A stretch of 64,000 bases of DNA from N074bin45 sp039587475 (GCA_039587475.1 JBDHIK010000001.1:40630-104629), one strand, 5' to 3'. Positions 25,409 to 35,292 are shown, counted from the first letter of the stretch. Translations and numbers: made by a program. The notes: a model not told the origin generated them from the letters alone.

Positions 25409-25867
25409 TCAGCCGGCCAGCACGCCGAGCAGCTTCTCCACGTGCCCCTTGGCACGGACCCTGGGGAAGACGTGTTCGAGCTTCCCCGACCCATCGATGA
25501 CGAATGTGGACCGGATCAGCCCCATGGACTTCCGGCCGTACATGTTCTTCTCGCCCCAGGCCCCGTACGCCTCGGCCACGGAATGGTCCTCGTCGGCCAG
25601 GAGCGAGAACGGAAGATCGTACTTCTTGGAGAACCGGGCATGCGAGTCTGCTCCATCCGGAGAAACGCCAAGCACGACGATGCCCAGTGCTGCGATGGTC
25701 TCCCACTGGTCACGGAAATCACATGCCTGGGTGGTGCACCCGGGGGTATCGTCCCTGGGATAGAAATAGAGCACGACACGGGAGCCGCGATAGTCTTCCA
25801 ACGAGACGGTCGAGCCGTCCCCTGTGGGAAGCGTGAACGGCGGTGCGGTGTCACCGGGTTGCAGCAT
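25409..25867 (-). CDS. bcp: peroxiredoxin, Bcp/PrxQ type
   Basis: The thiol peroxidase uses peroxidatic Cys44 in TPGCTTQAC and has resolving Cys49 five residues later, the atypical 2-Cys arrangement of Bcp/PrxQ proteins. The fold starts with GDTAPPFTLPTGDG, and YPRDDTPGC and LADEDHSVAEAYGAWGEK follow. It reduces H2O2 and organic peroxides with thioredoxin. The 152-residue length is typical. It sits in the peptidase to LepB run. Confidence 0.94.
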   Translation of the reverse strand: MLQPGDTAPPFTLPTGDGSTVSLEDYRGSRVVLYFYPRDDTPGCTTQACDFRDQWETIAALGIVVLGVSPDGADSHARFSKKYDLPFSLLADEDHSVAEAYGAWGEKNMYGRKSMGLIRSTFVIDGSGKLEHVFPRVRAKGHVEKLLGVLAG

Positions 25868-25897
25868 GCGTCTCTCGTCAGTCCAATGGGTGAATGG

Positions 25898-27502
25898 CTA
25901 GGGTCCGGAATCTACCAGAGTCATTTCGACCATGGGCGGCTGGTCGAGACGCAGGATGGGATAGTCCCGGCCAGGCCTGAGGGCCCGGTCCAGGAAGTTC
26001 CAGGTTACCGCTCCGTCGGCCGCCATCGGCTCCAGGATATAGGCGCCCAGGGCCCCCAGGCGCTGGTCGGTGGACAGCCACAGCCATCCCCGGCTCGCCG
26101 TCGCCGTTCGCTCCTCCCAGGTGCCGGCCAGGGACACGGGGCGGTGCCCTTGAAACAGCCGGCCCGCTACCACGCTGTCTATCGAGAACACGCCGGCGGT
26201 TCCGGTCCAGTCCTCGCCCAACCGTTCCAGACGTACACCGTGACGGCCCAACAAGGCAGCCACCTCGGGTTGGCTCGGAGGGATCAGATACCCGGCTGGC
26301 AGAGCGACGACGGCACCGGGATCGAAGCGGTGGAACACCGGCATCTGCACGGTACGATACGTCCCGGTCCTCGTGCGACGGGCAAAGGGCCCGGCGCCGT
26401 CCTCATCAGGCTCGGTGATTTCGGCGATGACCGGTAGCGTGTCCGGTGGTGCCCACCTGGCCGTGATGGCGACGAATCCGGGCCGCTCCACCTCGACCTC
26501 GGCTCGAATGGCCGCGATCCGGACCCTCTCCTCTGCGGCCAGAAGGAGGATCTCGGCGAGAAAGTCGTAGCTGGCCCGCACCCGGGTCTCGAAGGGAGCG
26601 TTGCTGTAGCCCTCGCTCAGAATGGCCAAACGGCCGCGCATGGCGAACCAGTTGGTCCCGAACCGCGGCCTGGCATCATAGGTATACCAACCCTGGGTCA
26701 GTGAATCGGGATTCTGGTTGCGGAAGTTGCCGTACCAGAACATCTCCTGGCCGTGTCGTTCGCGGACACGGCTCCGCACGGTCGGGAGAAACGTCTCGCG
26801 GATGTAATCGTTGGCGGCATTGCCATTGGGATTGAGACCAGGCGAATAGGTCAGACTGTACCCGTGGTAGCTGCCGTTGGTGGTGTGAAGGTCGATGAAG
26901 AAGTCCGGGTCCCACTCGTTGATCAGGCGGGCGGCACCTCTTGTCTCCGGGGCTTCCATCTTGATGTAGTCACGATTGAGGTCGAGTCCCTGGCCATTCG
27001 GCCGCAGGCCGACGTGCGCCGGACCGTTCTGACCCGGGCGGTGCTCCGCCCCGGGACCGAAGCGCTCGTTGCCGTCAGCGTTGTAGATGGGAACGACGAG
27101 CAGTATGACGCTATCGAGGAGGTGGGCCAGCGGCCCGACGGTGACGTCGCGCAGGAGCATCTGTGCCGCCTCTTTTCCCTCCACCTCGCCGGCATGGATG
27201 TTCCCCTGGATGTACAGAATGGGCTTGCCGCTGCGGTGGGCCGCGATGGGACCATCGACCATGGGCCGCGCCGCCAGAACCCACGGTATGTCACGTCCCT
27301 CGGTGGTCCGGGCCATGGTGCCGACCCGGATGTCGCCGGTGCTGCGTTGCAGGGTGGTCAGGAACCGCATCACCTGCGGGTACGTCGACGTTTCTGAGAA
27401 GTTGGTCCGTTCTGCCGTCGTCTCCTGGCCCGTCGCCACACGCCCGGTGGCCACACCGAGAGCCACGCCGATGACTGCGACGAGAAAAGACCGGTACTTC
27501 AT
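25898..27502 (-). CDS. exported M14-family zinc carboxypeptidase
   Basis: After a signal peptide (FLVAVIGVALGVATGRVATGQ), the zinc site is visible as GNIHAGEVEGKEA (His and Glu) with the third His in LHTTNGSYHGYSLTY. The Asn-Arg pair and LNRDYIKMEAPETRG suit substrate carboxylate binding. Glu in a helix near residue 330-340 could be the general base. The ~200-residue C-terminal region is an extra beta-rich domain. It would trim peptides in the periplasm. It is translationally coupled to the upstream metallopeptidase-like gene (ATGA). Confidence 0.88.
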   Translation of the reverse strand: MKYRSFLVAVIGVALGVATGRVATGQETTAERTNFSETSTYPQVMRFLTTLQRSTGDIRVGTMARTTEGRDIPWVLAARPMVDGPIAAHRSGKPILYIQGNIHAGEVEGKEAAQMLLRDVTVGPLAHLLDSVILLVVPIYNADGNERFGPGAEHRPGQNGPAHVGLRPNGQGLDLNRDYIKMEAPETRGAARLINEWDPDFFIDLHTTNGSYHGYSLTYSPGLNPNGNAANDYIRETFLPTVRSRVRERHGQEMFWYGNFRNQNPDSLTQGWYTYDARPRFGTNWFAMRGRLAILSEGYSNAPFETRVRASYDFLAEILLLAAEERVRIAAIRAEVEVERPGFVAITARWAPPDTLPVIAEITEPDEDGAGPFARRTRTGTYRTVQMPVFHRFDPGAVVALPAGYLIPPSQPEVAALLGRHGVRLERLGEDWTGTAGVFSIDSVVAGRLFQGHRPVSLAGTWEERTATASRGWLWLSTDQRLGALGAYILEPMAADGAVTWNFLDRALRPGRDYPILRLDQPPMVEMTLVDSGP

Positions 27503-29466
27503 GGGTTGCCACTCGAGGAAGGAGGAGGAAGGATTCGTCGCTCTTCGACCACAGGAGAGTGCCCATCGATCCGGAACGTCACCTGGGGAATCAGCCGTCG
27601 GACGGTTCCCAAGGGGAAGGTGCGGTTCGCACCGGACGGGGCAACGGGCAGCGGTACGCCGGGGGCGACGGCGGCGAGCCAGGATTCGGTGTCGTAGCCG
27701 TAGTGGATGGCCTGCGACAGGATGCGATTGGCGTCGGACTGGTACTCCTGGAGCAAGCGGAACAGGAGATACCCCAGCAGGTGTGGGGTGTTGGGCCCTG
27801 CCATCGCCATGGAGGCCAGCTTTTCGGCGTCACCCAACCCGACCAGGGGGACATCCGCGACTACCTGGGCCAGGACGCGCGCTGTCAGCCATTCCGCAAC
27901 GCCCTCGGAGACGATGAGGTCGGGACTGGCCAGCCAGACCATGCCACCACTGTCACGGACCGAGGCCTCGACGGGGATGGCGCGCTGGTGGAGGATGTGC
28001 ACCCACTCGTGGATCACCGTGCCGAGGGCCATGATCGGCTGGAAACCCGGGGCGATGAAAATGACGCTTTCCTCGTTGAGGAACCCGGCTCGTCGTCGAT
28101 CGCGCAGCTGCCCGACGCTCGTCAGTTCGAAGGTATCGGTCCCGGCGAGGAGTCGGGTGTTGCCCAACTCCTCAGGGAGATGGCCCAGGGTGGCAAGAAG
28201 GTCTCCCGTCCCGCGATCGGCCAGCCATGCCCCGGCTGTCCAGTTCATCGGTTCGAGTATCCGGGCGACCAGAGAGTCCGGCGGGGCGATACCGGGCGTG
28301 CCGTCCGGGCGTCCGTAGGGCCGGGCTTCGATCCGCGGGAAGGTCGCTGCGGCATCCGCATCGGGCCAGACCTCGCGCACGAGGTCTACCAGGGCCCGCC
28401 CATCCTCCAGCCACGGGGTCACGAGAAGAAAGCGTACGGCGTCCTGGTACCAGGACATCGATTCACCGTACCCGATCAGCATGCGATCCAGGGCACCGGC
28501 GGCCTCCGGCTCAAGCGCCCGGATGTCCTCCATGCGTGCGTCAAATCGAACCGGGTCCACCAGCGACAACACGTACAGGGAGTAGGTCAGCCACTGGTCT
28601 CGTGCGGCGTCGATGGGGAGAGGCTGCCGCTCGACGCCCGGAACGGCAAGCGCGGGACGAATGGCCTGCCAGGTGACGTGGGGGAATTTGCGGTGCACAC
28701 GATGGGCGGCCGCCTGATGAATGTCGAGCACCCACGCCGTATCGGGGTGGAAGAGCAGATCGAACCGGGCCCGAAGCGTATCGTTGTCGAGACGCGCCCG
28801 CACGAATTCCAGGGAGCGCCGCGCCGCGTCGAGCACTTCCCGGCGCTTCCAGACCGCCATGGCTTGGAGAAAGCTGTAGGAGCGAAGCTCCGCCTCATCA
28901 GCCGCCGGCACCCCGGATCGTGCCGCGAGGTCCCGGTACGTCCTCAGGATCGACGCCGCGTCGAGACCGGACGCGTCAAGGGCTGCGAACCAGTTCGCGC
29001 TGATCGTGATGGCGGGGCGGATCGGGCCCAGCACGATCTGCTTGAGCGTGAACCTGGGCAGAGGGATGTAGAGGCCTTCACCGCTGATCCGCTCGCCGAT
29101 CCACCCCACTTGCTGCTGACGGTGGCCCCGGGTCATGGTGCCGACCATGCGGCCTCGCACCATGCGGCCGGCAAACCGTTGTTCCGGCCTCACGGCGACG
29201 AAGAACTCGAAGCCTTCCTCACCTTGGCGTACGGACCCGTGAAGCGGTACGGGCGCCGAGTCGCTGGTCTCGAGCAGGAGCGTCCCGGACAGGTGCCCCG
29301 CGGAATCGACCAGGCGCAGGTCTCCGTTGATCTCACCGGCGGAACCGTCCGAGAGAACCACACGCCAGCGACCCTCGACTTGTGCTGCGAGGCCCCCACC
29401 GCCAATGACGAAGCCGAGGATCGCGATAGCGGCCACCCGACCTGAAAACGGCAGGCGGAATCGCAT
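27499..29466 (-). CDS. exported metallopeptidase-like protein (HEWVH zinc motif)
   Basis: The signal peptide ends at GGGLAAQ. A beta-rich N-terminal domain of about 130 residues (WRVVLSDGSAGEINGD) is followed by a mostly helical body and the motif GTVIHEWVHILHQ near residue 485, an HExxH zinc site. A third ligand Glu is likely in VSEGVAEWLTARV about 40 residues later, giving a gluzincin-like arrangement. I do not recognise the family. It is coupled to the M14 carboxypeptidase, so the two probably act on the same peptides. Confidence 0.65.
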   Translation of the reverse strand: MRFRLPFSGRVAAIAILGFVIGGGGLAAQVEGRWRVVLSDGSAGEINGDLRLVDSAGHLSGTLLLETSDSAPVPLHGSVRQGEEGFEFFVAVRPEQRFAGRMVRGRMVGTMTRGHRQQQVGWIGERISGEGLYIPLPRFTLKQIVLGPIRPAITISANWFAALDASGLDAASILRTYRDLAARSGVPAADEAELRSYSFLQAMAVWKRREVLDAARRSLEFVRARLDNDTLRARFDLLFHPDTAWVLDIHQAAAHRVHRKFPHVTWQAIRPALAVPGVERQPLPIDAARDQWLTYSLYVLSLVDPVRFDARMEDIRALEPEAAGALDRMLIGYGESMSWYQDAVRFLLVTPWLEDGRALVDLVREVWPDADAAATFPRIEARPYGRPDGTPGIAPPDSLVARILEPMNWTAGAWLADRGTGDLLATLGHLPEELGNTRLLAGTDTFELTSVGQLRDRRRAGFLNEESVIFIAPGFQPIMALGTVIHEWVHILHQRAIPVEASVRDSGGMVWLASPDLIVSEGVAEWLTARVLAQVVADVPLVGLGDAEKLASMAMAGPNTPHLLGYLLFRLLQEYQSDANRILSQAIHYGYDTESWLAAVAPGVPLPVAPSGANRTFPLGTVRRLIPQVTFRIDGHSPVVEERRILPPPSSSGNP

Positions 29467-29483
29467 GGGACGGGCGATACCGG

Positions 29484-30638
29484 TCAGCCCCCTGATCCCT
29501 CTGTGGAATCGGGGGCTTCCTCGCCGGATCCACCCTGGGGCGGACCACCGGCTTGCGGGGGACCCTCGGGGCCGCCTACCGGGCGGCGATCGACTGGAAT
29601 CGGCATGACCGGCATCCCCGGCTGGAGCCGGACCTGTCCGCCGACCACGACCTGTTCGTCCCTGGCGACGCCATTCTTGATCTCGACGAATCCCGGTGTC
29701 CTGACGCCCAGCTGGACTTCACGGCGTTCAACGGTCCCCTCCGGGGTCACGACCCAGACGACCGTGAGACCCTGGAGCGGGACGATGCTCTCTTCAGGAA
29801 CGATGACGGCGTTGGGGCGCACTTCCGTCGCGAGACGGACCTCGATGAACATGCCCGGATGCAAGTCGCGATCGCGGTTGTCTACGCGTGCCTTGACCAG
29901 GAAGACGCGGGCGGGCAGTTCCACCACGGGGTCGATGAACTCGACCTCGCCACTGAACTCTCTCCCGGGAAGGGACGCCACCCGGAACAGGACCTCCTGC
30001 CCGGCCTCGAGCCGTTGGGCAAAACGCTCGGGAATGCGAAACACCGCCCGCTGCGGATTGTAGGTATGGAGCGAGACGAGTTGCGTGGAGGAGGTGACAT
30101 AGTCGCCCAGGCTGACCAGGCGCGATCCGGCGATACCGCGAAACGGCGCTCGCACGACGGTCCGATCCAACCGCACACGCAACAGCTGCAACTGCGCCTC
30201 GTTGCTTCGATAGGTTGCCTCCGCCTGCTCCAGATCGGCGGCCGAGCTGGCGTTGTCGCGCACCAGTGTCCGTGTCCGCTCCAGCGTCTGACGGGCCAGG
30301 TCGCGTTCGGCTTCGGCCCGGGCGACCTGGGCCACCAGCTCCGCGTCGTCGACCTTGAACAGCGGCGCGCCCTCGCGAACGACAGAACCCTCGCGGAACA
30401 GAATGTCCACGATCCGGCCGTCCACTTCCGGCCGCAGCATGATCGACTGCACGGCTTCGATCTGTCCCGTGGCGCTGATGGCGTCCACAACGGTGTCCGT
30501 GACGGCAGTGGCCACCTCGACCGGGAGACTGAACCCGCCGGCGCCCGGCCCACCGCCTTCGCCCTCGGATTCAGCGTTGCTGCAGGCGGCGATGGTGGCA
30601 GCTCCAAGGAGCCACATGAATGCAGATCTCACGTTCAT
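29484..30638 (-). CDS. RND efflux periplasmic adaptor lipoprotein
   Basis: The 384-residue protein has a lipobox (AATIAAC), a barrel-sandwich (DAISATGQIEAVQSIMLRPEVDGRIVDILFREGSVV), a coiled-coil hairpin (AELVAQVARAEAERDLARQTLERTRTLV), then a second half-lipoyl segment (VVRAPFRGIAGSRLVSLGDYV) and beta-barrel regions, as in MexA/AcrA adaptors. The last 50 residues are Pro/Gly-rich. It links the pump to the TolC-like channel. Its start overlaps the stop of the TolC-like gene (ATGA). Confidence 0.93.
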   Translation of the reverse strand: MNVRSAFMWLLGAATIAACSNAESEGEGGGPGAGGFSLPVEVATAVTDTVVDAISATGQIEAVQSIMLRPEVDGRIVDILFREGSVVREGAPLFKVDDAELVAQVARAEAERDLARQTLERTRTLVRDNASSAADLEQAEATYRSNEAQLQLLRVRLDRTVVRAPFRGIAGSRLVSLGDYVTSSTQLVSLHTYNPQRAVFRIPERFAQRLEAGQEVLFRVASLPGREFSGEVEFIDPVVELPARVFLVKARVDNRDRDLHPGMFIEVRLATEVRPNAVIVPEESIVPLQGLTVVWVVTPEGTVERREVQLGVRTPGFVEIKNGVARDEQVVVGGQVRLQPGMPVMPIPVDRRPVGGPEGPPQAGGPPQGGSGEEAPDSTEGSGG

Positions 30639-31936
30639 TCCTTCCCGGGGAAGAGCCGGCGGCCGAGGATGGCCTCGAGTCCCGCCAGCGCCAGGAGCGT
30701 CGTATGCCGGGCGGTGACCACTCCGGCCTGCGCTTCCGTCAGCGATAACTGGGCTTCCAGCAAATTAAGAATGTCGGTGGCCCCGGCCTGGTACCGCGCG
30801 GTCTGCACGCGGTAGTTCTCCTCGGCCGCGACCAGGGCGCTGCGGGCCAGGTCCTCGGCGGCACGTGATGTCACGTAGGCCTCGAACGCGAGTGTGACGT
30901 CGCGCCGGGCCGAGCGCTCGAGGTCGGCCCGAATGGCGGACGCGACATCGCGGATGACCTTGGCCTGGGTCACGGCGATTTCACGCCGGCCACCGTCCCA
31001 GATCGGCAGGGATATCCCGATCGCGATGGTGGACCGCTGGGTCGCCGACGGGAACAAGGACTCGTCGAACGCCGACGTGGTCGCCGACAGGCCCACCTGT
31101 GGAAGGTAGGCCGACAACTGGGCCTTGTAGGCCGCCCCTGCAGCCCGTTCTTCGGCCCGAGCGACTCGCCACTGGGGCCCTGACTGGAGGGCCTCGGCCA
31201 CGGCGTCGTCCACCGTGATCGGCAGATCGGGCGCCCGATCGATGTTCAGGGGAACGGCGTCCACCGGATGCGTCACGCCGATCAGGCTCCCCAGATTGAG
31301 TCGTGCCACGCGGAGTCGACTCTGTTCGATCAAGAGATCCACTTGACCACGGACCCGTTCCGTGAAGAGCTGCAGCGAATCGCTCTGGACTGTTGCCCCG
31401 GACAGCACCCGCGACCGGGCGATCGCGAATTGTTGATCCGCCCGGTTAAAACGCTCTCGGGCGACTTCGACCAGGGCGTTCGTGGCCAGCACGTCATAGT
31501 AGGCCGCTTCGGTAATGAGCGCCGAAGCGAAACGGGCTTCGGCTTCACCAGCCCTGGACCCCTCGAGCTCGGCATTGGCGAACGACAGGTCGGCAAAGCG
31601 GCGGCCACCGGCGAACAACTCGTAGGTGCCGACGACACTGGCGGCGACGAAGGTCCGCGACACGCCGCCGGTCCCGACGTTGAAGGACGGGGTGGAGGAT
31701 TTCTGGTACGTGCCCTGTAGCGTCAGCGCCGGAATCACGAACGCCGAGATGGCTGCCCGACGCCCCCATTCCGAGGTCTTGATCTGCCCCAGGGCCTGGA
31801 CGTAGTTCGGGTCCAGGCGCGTGGCCAGTCGGATGGCCTCTGCCAGGGTGACGCTCGGCACCGAGTCCTGGAGGCCGGGTTGCGATGCCGCAGGAACCTG
31901 GGCGACCTGCAGAGCGGCCAGTAGCACCAGGATCAT
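30635..31936 (-). CDS. TolC-family outer-membrane efflux protein
   Basis: A signal peptide is followed by two repeats of the TolC helical hairpin, for example LAEAIRLATRLDPNYVQALGQIKTSEWGRRAAISAFVIPAL and VAEALQSGPQWRVARAEERAAGAAYKAQLSAYLPQVGLSATT, typical of outer-membrane efflux channels. It partners the adaptor and the RND pump. The gene lies between pump and adaptor and overlaps both (ATGA), an unusual order. Confidence 0.92.
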   Translation of the reverse strand: MILVLLAALQVAQVPAASQPGLQDSVPSVTLAEAIRLATRLDPNYVQALGQIKTSEWGRRAAISAFVIPALTLQGTYQKSSTPSFNVGTGGVSRTFVAASVVGTYELFAGGRRFADLSFANAELEGSRAGEAEARFASALITEAAYYDVLATNALVEVARERFNRADQQFAIARSRVLSGATVQSDSLQLFTERVRGQVDLLIEQSRLRVARLNLGSLIGVTHPVDAVPLNIDRAPDLPITVDDAVAEALQSGPQWRVARAEERAAGAAYKAQLSAYLPQVGLSATTSAFDESLFPSATQRSTIAIGISLPIWDGGRREIAVTQAKVIRDVASAIRADLERSARRDVTLAFEAYVTSRAAEDLARSALVAAEENYRVQTARYQAGATDILNLLEAQLSLTEAQAGVVTARHTTLLALAGLEAILGRRLFPGKE

Positions 31937-34900
31937 TGGGCCTCCGCGGCCGGTTCGAGGGTCGCCGCCGCCGGACGGCTGAGGCGTTCGTGTACCGCGT
32001 CCAGAAGTACGTAGACCACCGGCACCAGGAACAACGTCAGGACCGTCGACACGGCGATGCCGCCGACGATCACCAACCCCAGCGGTATCCGGCTCTCCGA
32101 CCCCGCGGAAATCCCGAGTGCAATCGGGAGCGCCCCGGCCACGGTCGAAACGGCGGTCATCAGAATCGGTCTGAGCCGCAGCCGGCCGGCCTCCCGGATG
32201 GCCTGGACCGTGTCCATGCCGCGGGCTTTCAATTGATTCGCGAATTCCACCAGCAAGATGGAATTCTTCGAGGACAGTCCGATCAGGAGGATCATGCCGA
32301 TCTGGCTGTAGACGTTGAGGGTCGAGCCCGCGATCTGCAGCGTCACCAGGGCCCCGGTCACCGCGAGCGGCACCGCCATGAGCACGGTGAAGGGATGGAC
32401 CAGCGATTCGAACTGGGCCGCCAGCACCATGTAGGTCACGATGAGTGCCAGGATGAACGCGAAGAACAGTGCGTTGCCGCTGTCACGATACTCTCGCGAC
32501 TCGCCGGCCAGTGCCGTGGCACTGCCGGCCGGCAGGACCTCCGCCGCGGCAGCATCCAGCGAGTCGATGGCTTCGCCCAGCACGAACCCCGGGGCCAGGC
32601 TGGCGGACAGCGTCCAGGAACGCACGCGGTCGTGGTGGTTCAGGGATGCTGGACCCACCCCTTCCACGATATTGGCGACCTGATCGAGGTTGATGAGTTC
32701 CCCACTGCGGCCGCGGACGTACAGGTCGCTGATGTCGTTCGGGGTGGCCCGGTCCTCGGGACTCATCCGGACGACCACGTCATACAACTTGTTCTCCCGC
32801 GTGAACGTGTTCACCCGGCGCCCTCCGAGCATGGTCTCCATCGTGGCGCCGACGTCCTGGACCGACACGCCCAGGTCTTCGGCCCGGTCGCGGTCGTAGA
32901 CGATGGTCAGCTCCGGCTTGTTGACCTTGGGACTGATGTCCGGTCGGACCAGACCCGGGATCTGCATAGCCCGCATGAGGAAACGGTCCTTGCCGGCCAT
33001 GAGCGAATCCCAATCTGAGTGCTTCACCACATACTGGATCGGTTGGCCGAAGCCGCCGATGGGCGAAGGCGTGAACGCGTAGGCGAAGACGCCGGGAATG
33101 CCGAACAGTTGCGGCAACACCGACCCGAGGATTTCCTGGGTGGACAGGTCGCGGTCGGCCCAGTCCTCCAGATTGGCAAAGACGATGCCCTGGTTGACCG
33201 GGACGAACCCACCGGTGATGGCGAAGTACTTCTCGACCCCGGGCGTCCGCCCAATGATGGCTTCGATTTGGCGAATGTACCCGTCGGTGTAATCCGGCGT
33301 GGCGCCCTCGGGAGCCTGGGCGAACGCCATGAACCAACCGCGATCCTCGGCCGGGACGAACTCCCGCTTGAGGACCCCATAGGTCCACACGGCCAGCGCC
33401 ACCGCCAACCCGGCGCCCACCAGCACGATCAGGCGCCGACGCAGGGCCCACCCCAGGCTCGTGGCGTAGTGATCGGCGATCCAGGTAAACCCCCGTTCCA
33501 GCACCTTGTAGACCCGGCCGTGACTCTCGGGGACCCGGAGAATCTTGGCGCACAACATCGGGGTGAACGACAGGGCAACGAAACTGGATACGATGACGGC
33601 GCCGGCCAGGGTCACCCCGAACTCGTTGAAGAGGCGACCGGTCGTGCCCTGCAGAAACGCCAGCGGTGTGAAGACGGCCACCAGCGCAACCGTGGTGGCG
33701 ATGACGGCGAAGGCGATTTCCCTGGTGCCGGTAATGGCCGCCACCTCGGGGTCGTCGTGCATCGTTTCCTGATGCCGGTAGGCATTCTCCAGCACCACGA
33801 TGGCGTCGTCCACCACCAGGCCGATGGCCAGAATCAGCGCCAGGAGCGTGAACGTGTTGACGGTAAAACCCGCAAAGAACATCAACCCGAACGAGGCGAT
33901 GATCGATACCGGGATGGCCAGACCCGGAATGATCGTGGCCCGGAGGTTCCTCAGGAACACGAAGATGATGACGACGACCAGGCCGGCGGCGAGGCCCAGG
34001 GTGTAGAGCGTCTCGCGAATCGACCGCTTGACGAAGACGGAACTGTCGAAGGCGCTCTCGATGAACACGCCTGGTGGCAGGAGCGCCTGGATTTCCGGGA
34101 GCGCCTCCTGAACGGCGTCTGCCACCGCGACCATGTTGGCCTTGGACTGGCGGACGATGCCCACGCCGAGCGCCGCCGTACCCCGGAAGCGGAGGTAACT
34201 CCGTTCGTTCCGGGGCCCCAATTCGACCCGCGCCAGATCCTGCAACTTCACCAGCGAGCCGCCCTGGTTGGCCACGGTGATGTTGGCGAACTCCTCGGGG
34301 GTCCTGAGCTCGCCGAGCGAGCGGACCGTAAACTCGCGATTGGTCGATTCAATACGGCCGGCCGGAATCTCCACGTTGCGACTCCGGATGGCACCCTCCA
34401 CGTCTTGCACCGTCAGCCCGCGGGCCGCCAGTTCGGTGGGGGACAGCCAGACCCGCATCGAGTACCGGCGCTCCCCACCGATGAACGCCCGACCGACACC
34501 GCTGACGGTCTGCAACCGGGTCTTGACGACCCGATCCGCGATGTCGGACAGTTCGAGAAGTGAGTAGTTCTCCCCGGACAACGCCAGCCAGAGGAAGGGC
34601 TGCGCGTCGGCATCCTGCTTGGCCACCACAGGCTCCAGAACCTCCCGCGGCAGCTGATTGCGTACTCGGGCCACCTTCTCGCGCACGTCCTGGGCGGAGG
34701 TCTCGATGTCGCGTTCCAGCGTGAACTCGAGGGTCACGTTGCTGGATTGCTCGCTACTGGTGCTGGTGATGGTCCGCAGCCCCTCCAGCGTGGCCAGCTC
34801 CTCTTCGAGGATATCGGTGACCGCCGACTCCACCACGCGCGGATTGGCGCCCGGCAGGAACGTCGACACCGACACGATCGGCGGATCGATGTCCGGGAAC

Positions 34901-35007
34901 TCGCGGACCGAGAGCCGGGTGTAGCCGATGAGGCCGAAGAGAACCAGGGCCGCACTCATCATGGAAGCGAGAACGGGGCGCCGAATCGAAACGTCTGAGA
35001 GAATCAT
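31933..35007 (-). CDS. RND multidrug efflux pump, HAE1 type (AcrB/MexB-like)
   Basis: The 1024-residue inner-membrane pump has the duplicated RND layout: 1 + 5 helices around each periplasmic loop. The proton-relay motif LALILAIGLVVDDAIVVLENAYRH in helix 4 has the conserved Asp-Asp pair. The large porter loops start with FPDIDPPIVSVSTFLPGA. It should export hydrophobic or amphiphilic compounds with proton energy. I take the ATG at 35007 (MILSDVSIRRPVLASMM, the typical RND start); an in-frame start at 35046 is less likely. It is the first gene of the pump operon. Confidence 0.93.
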   Translation of the reverse strand: MILSDVSIRRPVLASMMSAALVLFGLIGYTRLSVREFPDIDPPIVSVSTFLPGANPRVVESAVTDILEEELATLEGLRTITSTSSEQSSNVTLEFTLERDIETSAQDVREKVARVRNQLPREVLEPVVAKQDADAQPFLWLALSGENYSLLELSDIADRVVKTRLQTVSGVGRAFIGGERRYSMRVWLSPTELAARGLTVQDVEGAIRSRNVEIPAGRIESTNREFTVRSLGELRTPEEFANITVANQGGSLVKLQDLARVELGPRNERSYLRFRGTAALGVGIVRQSKANMVAVADAVQEALPEIQALLPPGVFIESAFDSSVFVKRSIRETLYTLGLAAGLVVVIIFVFLRNLRATIIPGLAIPVSIIASFGLMFFAGFTVNTFTLLALILAIGLVVDDAIVVLENAYRHQETMHDDPEVAAITGTREIAFAVIATTVALVAVFTPLAFLQGTTGRLFNEFGVTLAGAVIVSSFVALSFTPMLCAKILRVPESHGRVYKVLERGFTWIADHYATSLGWALRRRLIVLVGAGLAVALAVWTYGVLKREFVPAEDRGWFMAFAQAPEGATPDYTDGYIRQIEAIIGRTPGVEKYFAITGGFVPVNQGIVFANLEDWADRDLSTQEILGSVLPQLFGIPGVFAYAFTPSPIGGFGQPIQYVVKHSDWDSLMAGKDRFLMRAMQIPGLVRPDISPKVNKPELTIVYDRDRAEDLGVSVQDVGATMETMLGGRRVNTFTRENKLYDVVVRMSPEDRATPNDISDLYVRGRSGELINLDQVANIVEGVGPASLNHHDRVRSWTLSASLAPGFVLGEAIDSLDAAAAEVLPAGSATALAGESREYRDSGNALFFAFILALIVTYMVLAAQFESLVHPFTVLMAVPLAVTGALVTLQIAGSTLNVYSQIGMILLIGLSSKNSILLVEFANQLKARGMDTVQAIREAGRLRLRPILMTAVSTVAGALPIALGISAGSESRIPLGLVIVGGIAVSTVLTLFLVPVVYVLLDAVHERLSRPAAATLEPAAEAQ

Positions 35008-35292
35008 GCTAAAGCATCCTGTGCAGCGGAGGGTTGCGGCGACCACGGACCGATTCGGGTCGTGGGTCTCCGCAATCCTACGGACCCGGGGCGCAGCGAG
35101 TTGCGAATCGACGCCGCCCCGGAATGGCCAAGATCCAGACCACTCGATAGCCGTCCAAGTTGTTTAGTAACAACGACTTGGAAGCGTCGTGTCTGGAAGC
35201 GATAGCGGCAGGGGAATCGTCATGCGCCGGGCCGGTATCTATTGGGACCCCAAATGTATTCGCCGGGTTACCCCACGGGGAGTCCGAGAACG
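35008..35292. other. intergenic region upstream of the RND pump
   Basis: About 290 bases hold no gene I can support. The only notable content is the palindrome at 35160-35173. The area should contain the minus-strand promoter of the efflux operon, but I see no clear -35/-10 pair. The right edge is the terminator of the small membrane protein gene. Confidence 0.4.
35160..35173. promoter_or_regulatory. palindromic operator candidate upstream of the RND operon
   Basis: TTGTT-TAGT-AACAA is a perfect 5-4-5 palindrome at 35160-35173, flanked by CCAAG (35155-35159) and CTTGG (35177-35181), which can pair in a longer imperfect stem. It lies about 150 bases before the RND start and is one of few AT-rich motifs here. 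A TetR-type repressor site is possible, but no such regulator gene is adjacent. Confidence 0.3.

Noticed and set aside
27559..29445. A long open frame (628 codons) on the plus strand
   Set aside because: It is antisense to the exported HEWVH protein, rich in Arg/Gly/Asp/His, with no fold or signal; long antisense frames are common in GC-rich DNA.
33019..34563. A 514-codon plus-strand frame opposite the RND pump
   Set aside because: It is the shadow of a clear RND pump gene, with low-complexity Arg/Asp/His composition.
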